Positions 10,060-17,829 of a stretch of DNA of 64,000 nucleotides are shown piece after piece. The stretch spans positions 124,001 to 188,000 of the forward strand of contig CAVSZC010000005.1 of NCBI GenBank assembly GCA_963732365.1, written 5' to 3'. Source of the stretch: SR-FBR-E99 sp963732365 (GTDB lineage Bacteria > Bacteroidota > Bacteroidia > Bacteroidales > VadinHA17). Numbering within the stretch: position 1 is the stretch's first letter; every line of letters begins with the position of its first letter. Position numbers and translations under genes: made by a program. Under the pieces are notes generated by a model. The model searched no databases. It worked only from the letters and a program-made list of their open reading frames with translations, and was not told the origin of the DNA.

Positions 10060-11295
10060 ATGAACAAGTCATACCTGACAACAATCCTGCTTTTAGTTTC
10101 TTTCTGCATACCCCCCGCCTTCGCCTGCACCACATTCCTTATGTCAGGAAAGTCGACAGCAGACGGAAAGCCTCTGCTTTTCAAGAATCGCGACACTGAT
10201 GAGTTGCAAAACTCACTGGCTTACTTTACGGACGGGAAATACAAGTACATAGGACTTGTCGACGGAAGGGCTGACTGGAGCACAATGGTATGGGGCGGCT
10301 ACAATGAAACCGGATTTGCAATCATGAACTCGGCAGCATATACGAATAATATCGGAGACACATCCAGGTTCATGGATCAGGAAGGCGTTTTAATGAAGCT
10401 GGCGCTGCAGAACTGCCGTTCTTTGGAAGACTTTGAGGAGCTGCTCCGTTCACTGCCTAAGCCCCTGGGTGTCGATGCCAACTTCGGGGTGATAGATGCT
10501 TACGGCGGAGCAGCATTCTATGAGACAGGCAACTACACCTTCAGGAAGGTCGATGCAAATGATCCGGCCGTGGCACCTGACGGACTGCTTGTGAGGACCA
10601 ACCATTCGATGAACGATCATATGAAGGAGGGATTTGGCTTCTGCAGGTACAACACGGCTGTCGCGGCCCTCGGCAAAGCCCTGCAGGAGAATAAGATGTC
10701 TCCGCAGTTCCTCTTCGATAATCTGTCAAGAAACCTGTACCATTCTCTTACGGGTACCGATCTCAGGGCTTCCCTTCCTGAAAAAAGAGATACGCCTGAA
10801 TTTAAGTTTTTCATCGATTACATTCCCCGTGTTTCAACTGCCTCAGCAATTCTGATCATTGGTGCGTCAGACAGCAAAAAGGTGAAAGAGGCAATGATGT
10901 GGACCATCCTCGGCTTCCCCCTTACATCGGTGGCAATACCTGTGTGGATATCTGCCGGGGAAAAGTTGCCGGCAGCGGTGACGATGGATACCGGATTCAG
11001 ATCGCCGATATGCACGGCAGCACTTAAGTTCAAGGAGGAGTGCTTCCCGATAACATATGACCGGGGATATAACTATATCAACCTTTCAGCCGTAATCAAC
11101 CGTGAAAACACAGGCTATCTTCAACTGCTTCAACCTGTTGAGAGCACAATCTTCAAAAGAGCTGCAATGCTTGCCGGGGAGATGTCCGAAGGGCTGAAGA
11201 CGGAAAAGGACATACCGGTGTTTTATGCATGGCTCGACCAGTACCTGGCGGAGAAGTATAAGGAACTCTTTAATTACAATCTCTTCAATAACTGA
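10060..11295 (+). CDS. Secreted linear amide C-N hydrolase (C45/choloylglycine-like Ntn hydrolase)
   Basis: This N-terminal-nucleophile amidohydrolase is related to acyl-CoA:6-aminopenicillanate acyltransferase and bile-salt/penicillin amidases. A signal peptide of 22 residues ends in AFA, directly followed by Cys23 in CTTFLMSGK. Signal cleavage would therefore free the catalytic N-terminal cysteine, as is usual for secreted members. Further family signatures are LLFKNRDTDE and the NHSMNDHM region. It hydrolyses an unbranched amide bond; the substrate is not predictable. The stop is 5 bases before the methyltransferase start, so the two form an operon. Confidence 0.8.
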   Translation: MNKSYLTTILLLVSFCIPPAFACTTFLMSGKSTADGKPLLFKNRDTDELQNSLAYFTDGKYKYIGLVDGRADWSTMVWGGYNETGFAIMNSAAYTNNIGDTSRFMDQEGVLMKLALQNCRSLEDFEELLRSLPKPLGVDANFGVIDAYGGAAFYETGNYTFRKVDANDPAVAPDGLLVRTNHSMNDHMKEGFGFCRYNTAVAALGKALQENKMSPQFLFDNLSRNLYHSLTGTDLRASLPEKRDTPEFKFFIDYIPRVSTASAILIIGASDSKKVKEAMMWTILGFPLTSVAIPVWISAGEKLPAAVTMDTGFRSPICTAALKFKEECFPITYDRGYNYINLSAVINRENTGYLQLLQPVESTIFKRAAMLAGEMSEGLKTEKDIPVFYAWLDQYLAEKYKELFNYNLFNN

Positions 11296-11300
11296 AAACA

Positions 11301-12071
11301 ATGAAAAAACAGTGGTACGAAGAGCTTTTCGAGAACTACGGGCAGAGGTATGATAATGAGGTCTTCACACAGGGAACCTCAGGTGAGTGCGACTTCCTTG
11401 AGAAAGAACTGAACTACGACAGGAGCCTGAAGATCCTCGACGTCGGTTGCGGAACAGGAAGACATGCCATAGAGCTCACGAAGAGGGGTTACTCTGTTAC
11501 CGGCATTGATTTCTCAGGGTCGCAGCTTGAAAGAGCACGGGAGAAAGCAACCGCCTGCGGACTGAATATCACATTTCTGCTTCACGATGCCAGAAAGCTG
11601 TCCTTTGAAAATGAATTTGATATTGCAATTATGCTCTGTGAGGGTGGATTCCCGCTGATGGAGACTGATGAGATGAACTTTGAGATTCTGAAGAGCGTCG
11701 CCAGGTCACTGAAGGGCAGGTCAAAGTTCATCTTCACAACACTCAACGGCCTCTTTCCCGTTTTCAACTCGGTTGAGCAGTTCTGCAACTCGGCCTCAGC
11801 GGAGGGGAACGCCTCGTATCACGGCAATACATTTGACATCATGACATTCCGTGACCACAATATAACCGAGCTGGAAGATGACTCAGGCAACGTCAGGCGG
11901 CTTGAATGCAACGAGAGGTACTATATTCCGAGCGAGATAACCTGGCTGTTAAAAAGCCTCGGATTTGTTAAAATTGAGATTTTCGGCGCAAAACTGGGAG
12001 CCTTCTCACGCAATGACAAACTGACGACCAAAGATTTTGAGATGCTGATCATTGCTGAAAGAATGATATAA
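11301..12071 (+). CDS. Class I SAM-dependent methyltransferase
   Basis: This 256-residue Rossmann-fold methyltransferase has motif I ILDVGCGTGRHAIEL near residues 45-59 and motif II VTGIDFSGSQLERAREKA after it. The acidic post-motif region is HDARKLSFENEFDIAIML. The C-terminal half is family-typical (YYIPSEITWLLKSLGF) and ends in FEMLIIAERMI. Its substrate is unknown. It is tightly coupled to the upstream amidohydrolase gene. A decayed partial copy of this gene lies 1.6 kb downstream at 13664-13748, past the serine dehydratase. Confidence 0.85.
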   Translation: MKKQWYEELFENYGQRYDNEVFTQGTSGECDFLEKELNYDRSLKILDVGCGTGRHAIELTKRGYSVTGIDFSGSQLERAREKATACGLNITFLLHDARKLSFENEFDIAIMLCEGGFPLMETDEMNFEILKSVARSLKGRSKFIFTTLNGLFPVFNSVEQFCNSASAEGNASYHGNTFDIMTFRDHNITELEDDSGNVRRLECNERYYIPSEITWLLKSLGFVKIEIFGAKLGAFSRNDKLTTKDFEMLIIAERMI

Positions 12072-12116
12072 TTAATTAGTCTATTTGTGACAATAAATCG
12101 AAAAAGAGTGTCAATT

Positions 12117-13622
12117 ATGAAAATGTCACCTGGTTCTGTTTACTCCGCGGTGAGTCCGTACGGCAGCTGCGGCAAATCAGTCAAACCGGCAGGAGAAGCG
12201 ACAGCCTCTGCGGACACGAAGTCACAAGGACTCCCCCCTGACCCTGGTGTAGTACAGAAAGGTAAAGGCCCTATACTGACTACTCTCGATGAGTTTTACA
12301 AAATGGGGCCCGGCCCCTCAAGTTCACATACAATGGGCCCGATGAGAATTACTTACGATTTCTATCAGAGAATCTCCAGGCTTCCTGCAGACCAGCTTAA
12401 CCGGGCAACTGTACTGAAGGTACACCTTTTTGGTAGCCTTAGCGCAACAGGGAAGGGTCATGGTACAGACCGTGCTTCTCTTGCCGGCCTGTTAGGTAAG
12501 TCGCCTGCCGATTGTCCTCCTCAGTTCCTTGATGATCTGGCTGACAATCCCAATAAAACTTACCGGCTGACACTTGGCCCGAAAACCCTCAGTCTTTCCA
12601 TTAAGGATATTGTTTTTGACGCAACCCGGGGCGAATTCCACCATCCTAACACAATGACCTGCAAACTCCTTGCAGGCACGGAATCATTGTATGAACTTGA
12701 ATACTATTCTGTTGGCGGAGGATTCATAGAGTGGAAAGGTTATAAAATGCCCGGGAAGGGTCAGCCAAAATATCCCTATCAGTATGCGAGAGAGCTAAAA
12801 AAATATCTGATTGACGATAAGATACCTCTTGGCAGGCTGCTGCTTGAAAATGAGATGGCCATCTCAGGCAAAAGTGAAAAGGCGATATGGGAATTCCTTG
12901 ATCAGGTTGCTGAAGTAATGATTCGAGGAGTGAATACCGGATTGACGGTGGACAGTATTCTTCCCGGCCCGATCAGACTGCACAGCAAGGCAGCAGGAAT
13001 GCATCTAATGAAAGCCAGCAAGGGTGATGCCGGAAGAGCTGTAACGACAGTAGCATCTTATGGCTTTGCCATGGGAGAGGAAAACGCCCGTGGCCATATC
13101 ATCGTCACAGCGCCTACGGCAGGCTCTGCAGGCATCATCCCGGCAGTTCTCAAATCGCTGCGTGATAAAAACATATCAACTCAAAAAATCCGTGAAGGCT
13201 TTCTTGCAGCTGCAGCCATAGGATATCTGTGCAAGCATAATGCTACCCTTTCAGGAGCTGAAGGCGGATGCCAGGCAGAAGTCGGAGTAGGTTCCTCGAT
13301 GGGTGCCGCAATGATCGCCGAGGCTTTCGGAGAAGGTCCGAAGGTAGTCGCAAACGCAGCTGAATCTGCGCTTGAGGCTCACCTCGGCATGACTTGTGAT
13401 CCGGTTGGCGGATATGTTCAGATTCCATGTATCGAACGGTGTGCCTACGGAGCTGTTAAGGCATGGACTGCATACTGCATCGCCAGTGAAGAGAATCCAT
13501 ATGAGCGCCGTGTTGATCTTGACACTACAATAGCCGCAATGGCACTTACGGCCAGGGAGATGAACTCCAAATACAAAGAGACCTCTGAAGGCGGCCTTGC
13601 AGTGTCTGTAGTTCTCTGTTAG
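12117..13622 (+). CDS. sdaA: L-serine ammonia-lyase, iron-sulfur type, single chain
   Basis: It deaminates L-serine to pyruvate and ammonia using a [4Fe-4S] cluster. The beta-domain signature MGPGPSSSHTMGP is near the N-terminus. The alpha-domain has the cluster region CKHNATLSGAEGGCQAEVG and a later MTCDPVGGYVQIPC, so the cysteines for the cluster are present. I choose ATG 12117 over GTG 12087: an AAAGAG stretch sits about 10 bases before it, and family proteins do not need the extra residues. Even so there is a tail of roughly 55 residues, low in recognisable structure, before the conserved ILTTLDEFYKMGPG. That tail is longer than usual. The gene lies between the methyltransferase and its degraded copy. 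Confidence 0.9.
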   Translation: MKMSPGSVYSAVSPYGSCGKSVKPAGEATASADTKSQGLPPDPGVVQKGKGPILTTLDEFYKMGPGPSSSHTMGPMRITYDFYQRISRLPADQLNRATVLKVHLFGSLSATGKGHGTDRASLAGLLGKSPADCPPQFLDDLADNPNKTYRLTLGPKTLSLSIKDIVFDATRGEFHHPNTMTCKLLAGTESLYELEYYSVGGGFIEWKGYKMPGKGQPKYPYQYARELKKYLIDDKIPLGRLLLENEMAISGKSEKAIWEFLDQVAEVMIRGVNTGLTVDSILPGPIRLHSKAAGMHLMKASKGDAGRAVTTVASYGFAMGEENARGHIIVTAPTAGSAGIIPAVLKSLRDKNISTQKIREGFLAAAAIGYLCKHNATLSGAEGGCQAEVGVGSSMGAAMIAEAFGEGPKVVANAAESALEAHLGMTCDPVGGYVQIPCIERCAYGAVKAWTAYCIASEENPYERRVDLDTTIAAMALTAREMNSKYKETSEGGLAVSVVLC

Positions 13623-13663
13623 TCATTAACAGGCTGGAACGGGCCCGTCATTTGAGCAAGAGT

Positions 13664-13748
13664 ACAAGAATGGCCGCAGTGGAGGGGAATGCCACTTATC
13701 GCGGTTTTGAGATGCTGGTCATTGCTGAAAAGAATCCTCAGAAATAAA
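13664..13748 (+). pseudogene. Internally deleted remnant of the upstream methyltransferase
   Basis: In one frame this stretch reads VEGNATYRG directly joined to FEMLVIAEKNPQK and a stop. The intact methyltransferase gene has AEGNASYHG near 11797-11825 and FEMLIIAER at its C-terminus, about 200 bases apart. At DNA level GGAGGGGAA and TTTTGAGATGCTG are shared. The stretch is therefore two non-adjacent pieces of the same gene fused by an in-frame deletion. It is probably a leftover from a tandem duplication that flanked sdaA. Confidence 0.7.
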
Positions 13749-13749
13749 A

Positions 13750-13780
13750 TTGATTCAGGCATTATTCTGGTTTAATTTTG
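13750..13780 (+). promoter_or_regulatory. Putative Bacteroidota sigma-ABfr promoter for the 13800 lipoprotein
   Basis: TTG at 13750-13752 and TAATTTTG at 13773-13780 are separated by 20 bases. This fits the Bacteroidota -33 TTTG / -7 TAnnTTTG layout, and the ATG is 20 bases downstream. Confidence 0.45.
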
Positions 13781-13799
13781 CATTTGTATAACCTGACAG

Positions 13800-14456
13800 A
13801 TGCAAAGGCAGAGAGTTTTTCCTGAAACATTCCTGATGATGGCCTTCCTGCTGACGTGGCTCTTTATGCTGGCAGGATGTTACAGGACCAACTGTCCGGG
13901 ATATCCTGATGAATATATGAAATGGATACCGTACAGTTCAGGCGCTGGCATCACGTTTACAGACGGTACTGACACCATGAGGCTTTATGTCACAGAAGCC
14001 TACAGGTCAAAACCGCACAAAGAAGCTACATGGATAATTGAGCCTTTCTGCTACGTCGAGGCTTACACCATCCTCTCCGGTGACACCGCCTTACCTGAGA
14101 TCATTGTCCACAGCCTCTATATGAATGATCCGAACGAAATGGCCGAATACAATTATACATTCAACGGAAACAGCATCAGAGACGCAGACAATAATATTCT
14201 ATATTACGGTTATGCAGGCTTCAGTTTCCAGGCCACACAAAACAAAATAACAGTTAACTATTATGAGCCTGTCAGTTTGCTGACCAGTTTTTACAACGGC
14301 TATAAGGACTATGCCAATGTCCTTAAACTTGAGTCGGACACTGTCCTGAGCTATTACAAGCCATGGGTATACCAGGTCTGGATCGCAGAGAGTGCCGGCA
14401 TTATCCAGTTCATAGAACTTAAAACCAAAAAGGTCTGGAGCCTGATTGAGGAATAG
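13800..14456 (+). CDS. Hypothetical lipoprotein
   Basis: This is a 218-residue protein with a long N-terminal hydrophobic segment and a lipobox LAGC (Cys27 in MLAGCYR), so it is predicted to be lipidated and to face the periplasm or outer membrane. The mature part has many aromatic and acidic residues and no recognised domain. It precedes the radical-SAM/lipoprotein pair on the same strand, but that pair has its own promoter at 14491-14522, so co-function is possible rather than shown. A methionine 12 or 13 residues in is an alternative start. Confidence 0.6.
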   Translation: MQRQRVFPETFLMMAFLLTWLFMLAGCYRTNCPGYPDEYMKWIPYSSGAGITFTDGTDTMRLYVTEAYRSKPHKEATWIIEPFCYVEAYTILSGDTALPEIIVHSLYMNDPNEMAEYNYTFNGNSIRDADNNILYYGYAGFSFQATQNKITVNYYEPVSLLTSFYNGYKDYANVLKLESDTVLSYYKPWVYQVWIAESAGIIQFIELKTKKVWSLIEE

Positions 14457-14490
14457 CGAACCTCATTCTGCAAAAAGCGTCAAATATAAA

Positions 14491-14522
14491 TTTGACTTGA
14501 GGATTTCAAAGCCGTAAATTTG
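14491..14522 (+). promoter_or_regulatory. Putative promoter of the radical-SAM/lipoprotein operon
   Basis: TTTG at 14491-14494, a 20-base spacer and TAAATTTG at 14515-14522 match the Bacteroidota housekeeping promoter exactly. The ATG of the lipoprotein gene follows 40 bases later. Confidence 0.65.
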
Positions 14523-14562
14523 TAGATGAGGTACTGACGCAATCGACCAAAAACATTGAAAA

Positions 14563-14928
14563 ATGAAAAACAACTGGTTGAGAAGGATCATCGGCGGATT
14601 GAGTTTCACCACAGCCTTGTTCGTATTCCAGGCGTGTTACGGCACGCCACAGGACTTCGGAGCTGACCTCTATCTTGAAGGTGAAGTCAAAGCAAAAACG
14701 ACAGGACTGCCGATCAAAGGAATTAATGTCGCAGTCCCTGATGCAAAGCAATATGTCATCACGGACGAAAGCGGGAGGTTTGGATTTTATACCAACTCAT
14801 CGCAAAATATCAGAATCGTGTTTGAAGACACAGATGCTTTGGAAAACGGCTCTTTTAAAAGTAAAGACACAATTGTTTCAGGCCTTACAGATCACCTGTA
14901 TCTGAAGATTCATCTGGAAGAGAAGTAA
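14563..14928 (+). CDS. Radical-SAM-associated putative lipoprotein
   Basis: This 121-residue lipoprotein has the signal MKNNWLRRIIGGLSFTTALFVFQAC, with the lipobox Cys near residue 25 followed by YGTPQDFGAD. The mature part is a compact carboxypeptidase-regulatory-like beta domain (LEGEVKAKTTGLPIKGINVAV, DESGRFGFYT). This matches the lipoprotein half of the Bacteroidota rSAM/lipoprotein system (TIGRFAM lipo_with_rSAM type), in which the lipoprotein is proposed, not proven, to be modified by its neighbour. The stop codon abuts the ATG of the radical SAM gene with no spacing, so translation is almost certainly coupled. Confidence 0.8.
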   Translation: MKNNWLRRIIGGLSFTTALFVFQACYGTPQDFGADLYLEGEVKAKTTGLPIKGINVAVPDAKQYVITDESGRFGFYTNSSQNIRIVFEDTDALENGSFKSKDTIVSGLTDHLYLKIHLEEK

Positions 14929-16026
14929 ATGCTTGTACCTGTCAAAAGAGCACTCTTCAGGAAATTTAGACAGACGGTCATCAGGAAGCATGAGCTGAAT
15001 TATCTTTTCTGGGAGTGTACAACAAGATGTAACCTTAACTGCCTTCACTGCGGCAGCGACTGCTCTAAATCAGGGACATATCCCGACATGCCCCTGGCAG
15101 ATTTTTTATCGGCAGTTGATACTATCACTAATCCTGCACCTAATTTTACAGTTGTAATGACCGGAGGTGAACCTCTTCTACGCAGTGATATTGAATCTTG
15201 CGGCAGGGAGATCCGTAAACGAGGAATTCGCTGGTCGCTGGTCTCCAACGGAAATCTGTATGACAAGGAAAGACAGAGATCATTGCTGAATGCGGGTCTG
15301 GGAGCATTGACACTGAGCCTTGACGGACTGGAGCACTCTCATAACTGGCTAAGGAATTCACCGGTTAGCTTCGAAAGTGTCGTGAATGCCATAGGGTTGG
15401 CCTCCGGAGCACCACGCCTCAATTTCGATGTTGTGACATGCGTAAACCCGGTGAACATAAGTGAACTTGACCAGATAATGGATATTCTTATCCATCATGG
15501 AGTCAGGGCCTGGCGATTGTTTACAATCGCCACGATAGGCAGGGCAGAAAATAATCCGGAACTTCACCTCAGTGATGATCAGTTTTTGACCCTGATGGAT
15601 TTCATCTGCACCTCCCGGGAAGAAAAGCGTATTGATGTCAAATTCAGCTGTGAAGGGTACGTTGGCCAGTATGAGTGGAAGGTCAGGGATGTGGGCTTCT
15701 TTTGCAGGGCAGGAATAAACATTGGCTCAATCCTGGCAGATGGCTCAGTTTCGGCATGTCCGAATGTTGACAGAGCCTTCTCACAGGGCAACATCTATAA
15801 AGATAATTTCTACGAGGTCTGGCAGGGAAAGTACGAACCATTCAGAGACAGAACCTGGGCCAAGGGAGGCCAGTGTGCTGATTGCAGCCATTTCCGCGAC
15901 TGTCTAGGCAATGGATTGCACAACTGGCAGGCAGAGCCAAAGAGGCTGCTGGTATGTCATAATGAAACCCTGAACCGAGCCCTGCTGAAAAGAAAAACGC
16001 CGTATCCGCTTTGGAGATTTTCATGA
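14929..16026 (+). CDS. Radical SAM/SPASM protein of the rSAM/lipoprotein system
   Basis: This 365-residue radical SAM enzyme has the cluster motif CxxxCxxC at Cys34, Cys38 and Cys41 (CNLNCLHC), then MTGGEPLLR and a SAM-binding strand SLDG. The C-terminal SPASM region has clustered cysteines (FFCRAG, SACPN, GNIYKDNFYEVW, QCADCSHFRDC) that would bind auxiliary Fe-S clusters. Such enzymes typically modify a ribosomal peptide or protein side chain. The likely partner is the lipoprotein encoded immediately upstream. The chemistry performed is not known. Confidence 0.88.
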   Translation: MLVPVKRALFRKFRQTVIRKHELNYLFWECTTRCNLNCLHCGSDCSKSGTYPDMPLADFLSAVDTITNPAPNFTVVMTGGEPLLRSDIESCGREIRKRGIRWSLVSNGNLYDKERQRSLLNAGLGALTLSLDGLEHSHNWLRNSPVSFESVVNAIGLASGAPRLNFDVVTCVNPVNISELDQIMDILIHHGVRAWRLFTIATIGRAENNPELHLSDDQFLTLMDFICTSREEKRIDVKFSCEGYVGQYEWKVRDVGFFCRAGINIGSILADGSVSACPNVDRAFSQGNIYKDNFYEVWQGKYEPFRDRTWAKGGQCADCSHFRDCLGNGLHNWQAEPKRLLVCHNETLNRALLKRKTPYPLWRFS

Positions 16027-16118
16027 ACTGAAAGAGATGCGGGCATATTTTTGTTGATATTTTAATTTCCGGACAGACGACATTTGCAGCCGGAGGAGTA
16101 ACATACTTTTATTTAAGC

Positions 16119-16469
16119 ATGTCTGACTTTTATAAATACAGCGCACTTGTTTTTGCCATTTTTTGCAATTCGGTATCAATCACTGCGCAGGTATCTGACG
16201 TGTCGCTGCCCTTCCCTTTTTCGGGAAATCTGGGCAGGAGGACAAGCTTCTTTGAATGCGGAGTTGGAGGGACTTTGTTATTTGATCATCCTGAAAAGGA
16301 TGGCATCAGCTATATAATACTTGGCTACAGGCTGGCGCTGCCCGTAAAACGCAGAATTGCTTTCGCCTTCAGAATAAAACTTGACATTCCGCTCAATTAC
16401 AGAAATGTTGTCGGAGAGGGTGACCCTCAGTTCATTCCTGCCGGACTGGGGTTGGGAATTTCATTTTGA
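16119..16469 (+). CDS. Small secreted, possibly outer-membrane, hypothetical protein
   Basis: This 116-residue protein has a signal peptide (MSDFYKYSALVFAIFCNSVSITAQ). The mature part is beta-rich and ends in a phenylalanine (GLGLGISF), the usual C-terminal signature of outer-membrane beta-barrels. It is much shorter than a complete barrel, so it may be the remnant or a single repeat of a larger one. It follows the radical SAM gene by 92 bases. No function is assigned. Confidence 0.5.
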   Translation: MSDFYKYSALVFAIFCNSVSITAQVSDVSLPFPFSGNLGRRTSFFECGVGGTLLFDHPEKDGISYIILGYRLALPVKRRIAFAFRIKLDIPLNYRNVVGEGDPQFIPAGLGLGISF

Positions 16470-16573
16470 CTGAATATATTTCACTCTCAATTCTATATGT
16501 CTGTATGAAACAAGGAGGCATTGAAAATATTTAATAAATGGATTATTTTTAGTTGAAAATTAAGGAAGATAAA

Positions 16574-16891
16574 ATGAACTGGATATACTTGATTTTTGCA
16601 GGGATTTTTGAAATAGGCTGGCCATTAGGATTGAAATTAACCCAGACAATGCCATCAAAATTTTTGGGAATCGTAATAGCTGTAGTTTCAATGAGTTTAA
16701 GCGGATTACTTTTGTGGCTTGCTCAGAAAACGATTCCAATAGGGACGGCTTATGCTGTATGGACGGGAATTGGTGCAGTTGGAACCTTGATTGTTGGAAT
16801 AATTTACTTTGGCGATTCTGCAAGTGCCTGGAGAATGCTTTCCGCTTTATTAATCGTAATAGGTATTGTTGGATTAAAATTAGCCCATTAA
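16574..16891 (+). CDS. sugE: SMR-family guanidinium/quaternary ammonium exporter (SugE/Gdx type)
   Basis: This 105-residue protein has four transmembrane helices. The essential glutamate is in FEIGWPLGLKLTQ (Glu13), and the Gdx-type signature GTAYAVWTGIGAVGT is present, placing it in the SugE/Gdx subgroup that exports guanidinium and some quaternary ammonium compounds. I choose ATG 16574 over the TTG seven codons upstream because GGAAGA precedes it. No guanidine riboswitch is visible upstream. It is AT-rich compared with the backbone and starts a run of unrelated single genes. SMR pumps are common integron cassette cargo. Confidence 0.88.
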   Translation: MNWIYLIFAGIFEIGWPLGLKLTQTMPSKFLGIVIAVVSMSLSGLLLWLAQKTIPIGTAYAVWTGIGAVGTLIVGIIYFGDSASAWRMLSALLIVIGIVGLKLAH

Positions 16892-16972
16892 AATTGGATA
16901 GAAATACTGATTGTTTACAATATAACAGCCCTTGACACGCGGTATAAAAAATTGCAAATCAACCTGACCAAT

Positions 16973-17602
16973 ATGAAATATCCAATAATTCCGATCTTCC
17001 TGCTTGTCTTAATGGCTTGTAACAGCCCCAAAAAGGAAAGTGCCACAAAAGAAGCAGAAAAAGAATCTTACCCAATTGAAAAGACCAGTAAAAATCAACA
17101 ATCTGAGAGCAGCGATACATTAAACAATCCACTTCATCCCTCCTGGATGGCAGATAAAAGCCCCAAAGAGATTGGGCAAATGATCCTGGATAATAAAATA
17201 CAGCCAACGGATAATGATGTCACATTCAGGGTAATGGATAGTCTTTTATCAAAGAATGCTGATGACAGAAAATTCTATTTCAAAGTTTTTATTACAATTC
17301 TTGAGAAAGCAGATGGTGCTTTGGCAGAAATGGCAGGCTCATCAGCAATGAAATACGTCGAAATCTATACTTCGGAATTTATGGATCTGTCTGCCAATAT
17401 TTCAAAGGAAAACTTCAATTCCTGGGCATCATTTGTGGGTTGGGAAATATTACTTTCAAGTGATGATGATCCGGTAAAAGACGGAGAATTATTTACTGAA
17501 AAGCTCTTGTCTAATTGTCCGGAACTTAAAGAAAAAGACAGGCAACGACTGAAGAGCTTCAACGATATAGTTATGAAATCAATCCGGGAAAGCCAGAAAT
17601 AG
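16973..17602 (+). CDS. Hypothetical lipoprotein
   Basis: Starting at ATG 16973 gives a compact lipoprotein signal MKYPIIPIFLLVLMACNS with lipobox LMAC. A Lys/Glu/Ser-rich linker follows (residues 20-55), then a helical domain of about 150 residues with no recognised family. The upstream TTG is less likely because it would add seven residues before the signal. The gene is AT-rich, stands alone, and is directly followed by an attC-like palindrome (17608-17749), so it may once have been a mobile cassette. Confidence 0.55.
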   Translation: MKYPIIPIFLLVLMACNSPKKESATKEAEKESYPIEKTSKNQQSESSDTLNNPLHPSWMADKSPKEIGQMILDNKIQPTDNDVTFRVMDSLLSKNADDRKFYFKVFITILEKADGALAEMAGSSAMKYVEIYTSEFMDLSANISKENFNSWASFVGWEILLSSDDDPVKDGELFTEKLLSNCPELKEKDRQRLKSFNDIVMKSIRESQK

Positions 17603-17607
17603 CTACC

Positions 17608-17749
17608 AATGCTGACAGGCCGGTATATGTCACTGACGCTCCTTACAGCGAAAATATTCTGGCTCAAGAGGAAGGCTAAAAGGTAGACGGTACGGCCCTG
17701 CCCCTGACGGTGCCGCAAGACACAGAGCCGGATAAGCGAGACGTTATCA
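17608..17749 (+). repeat. attC-like imperfect palindrome outside the island
   Basis: The left half contains GACAGGCCGGTATATGTCA, nearly the same as the left half of the cassette site after the 34829 gene (AACAGGTCGGTATATGTCA). The right half ends in ACGTTATCAG, an R'-like GTTRRR core. CCGG and TGTC tracts on the two sides can pair. The R'' core is degenerate (GCTGAC instead of RYYYAAC). No matching cassette start is found upstream, so this may be a decayed site. Confidence 0.4.
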
Positions 17750-17829
17750 GAGTATTCTGCTAATAAATAATTGACTCAGGCTCAAATATTTTGTAACTTA
17801 CTGGTTGAAAATGGTAAAGACCTGATTGC

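Noticed and set aside
16470..16573. Guanidine riboswitch before the SugE gene
   Set aside because: I looked for the ykkC and mini-ykkC loop motifs (ACGR hairpin loops) and found none in the short leader.
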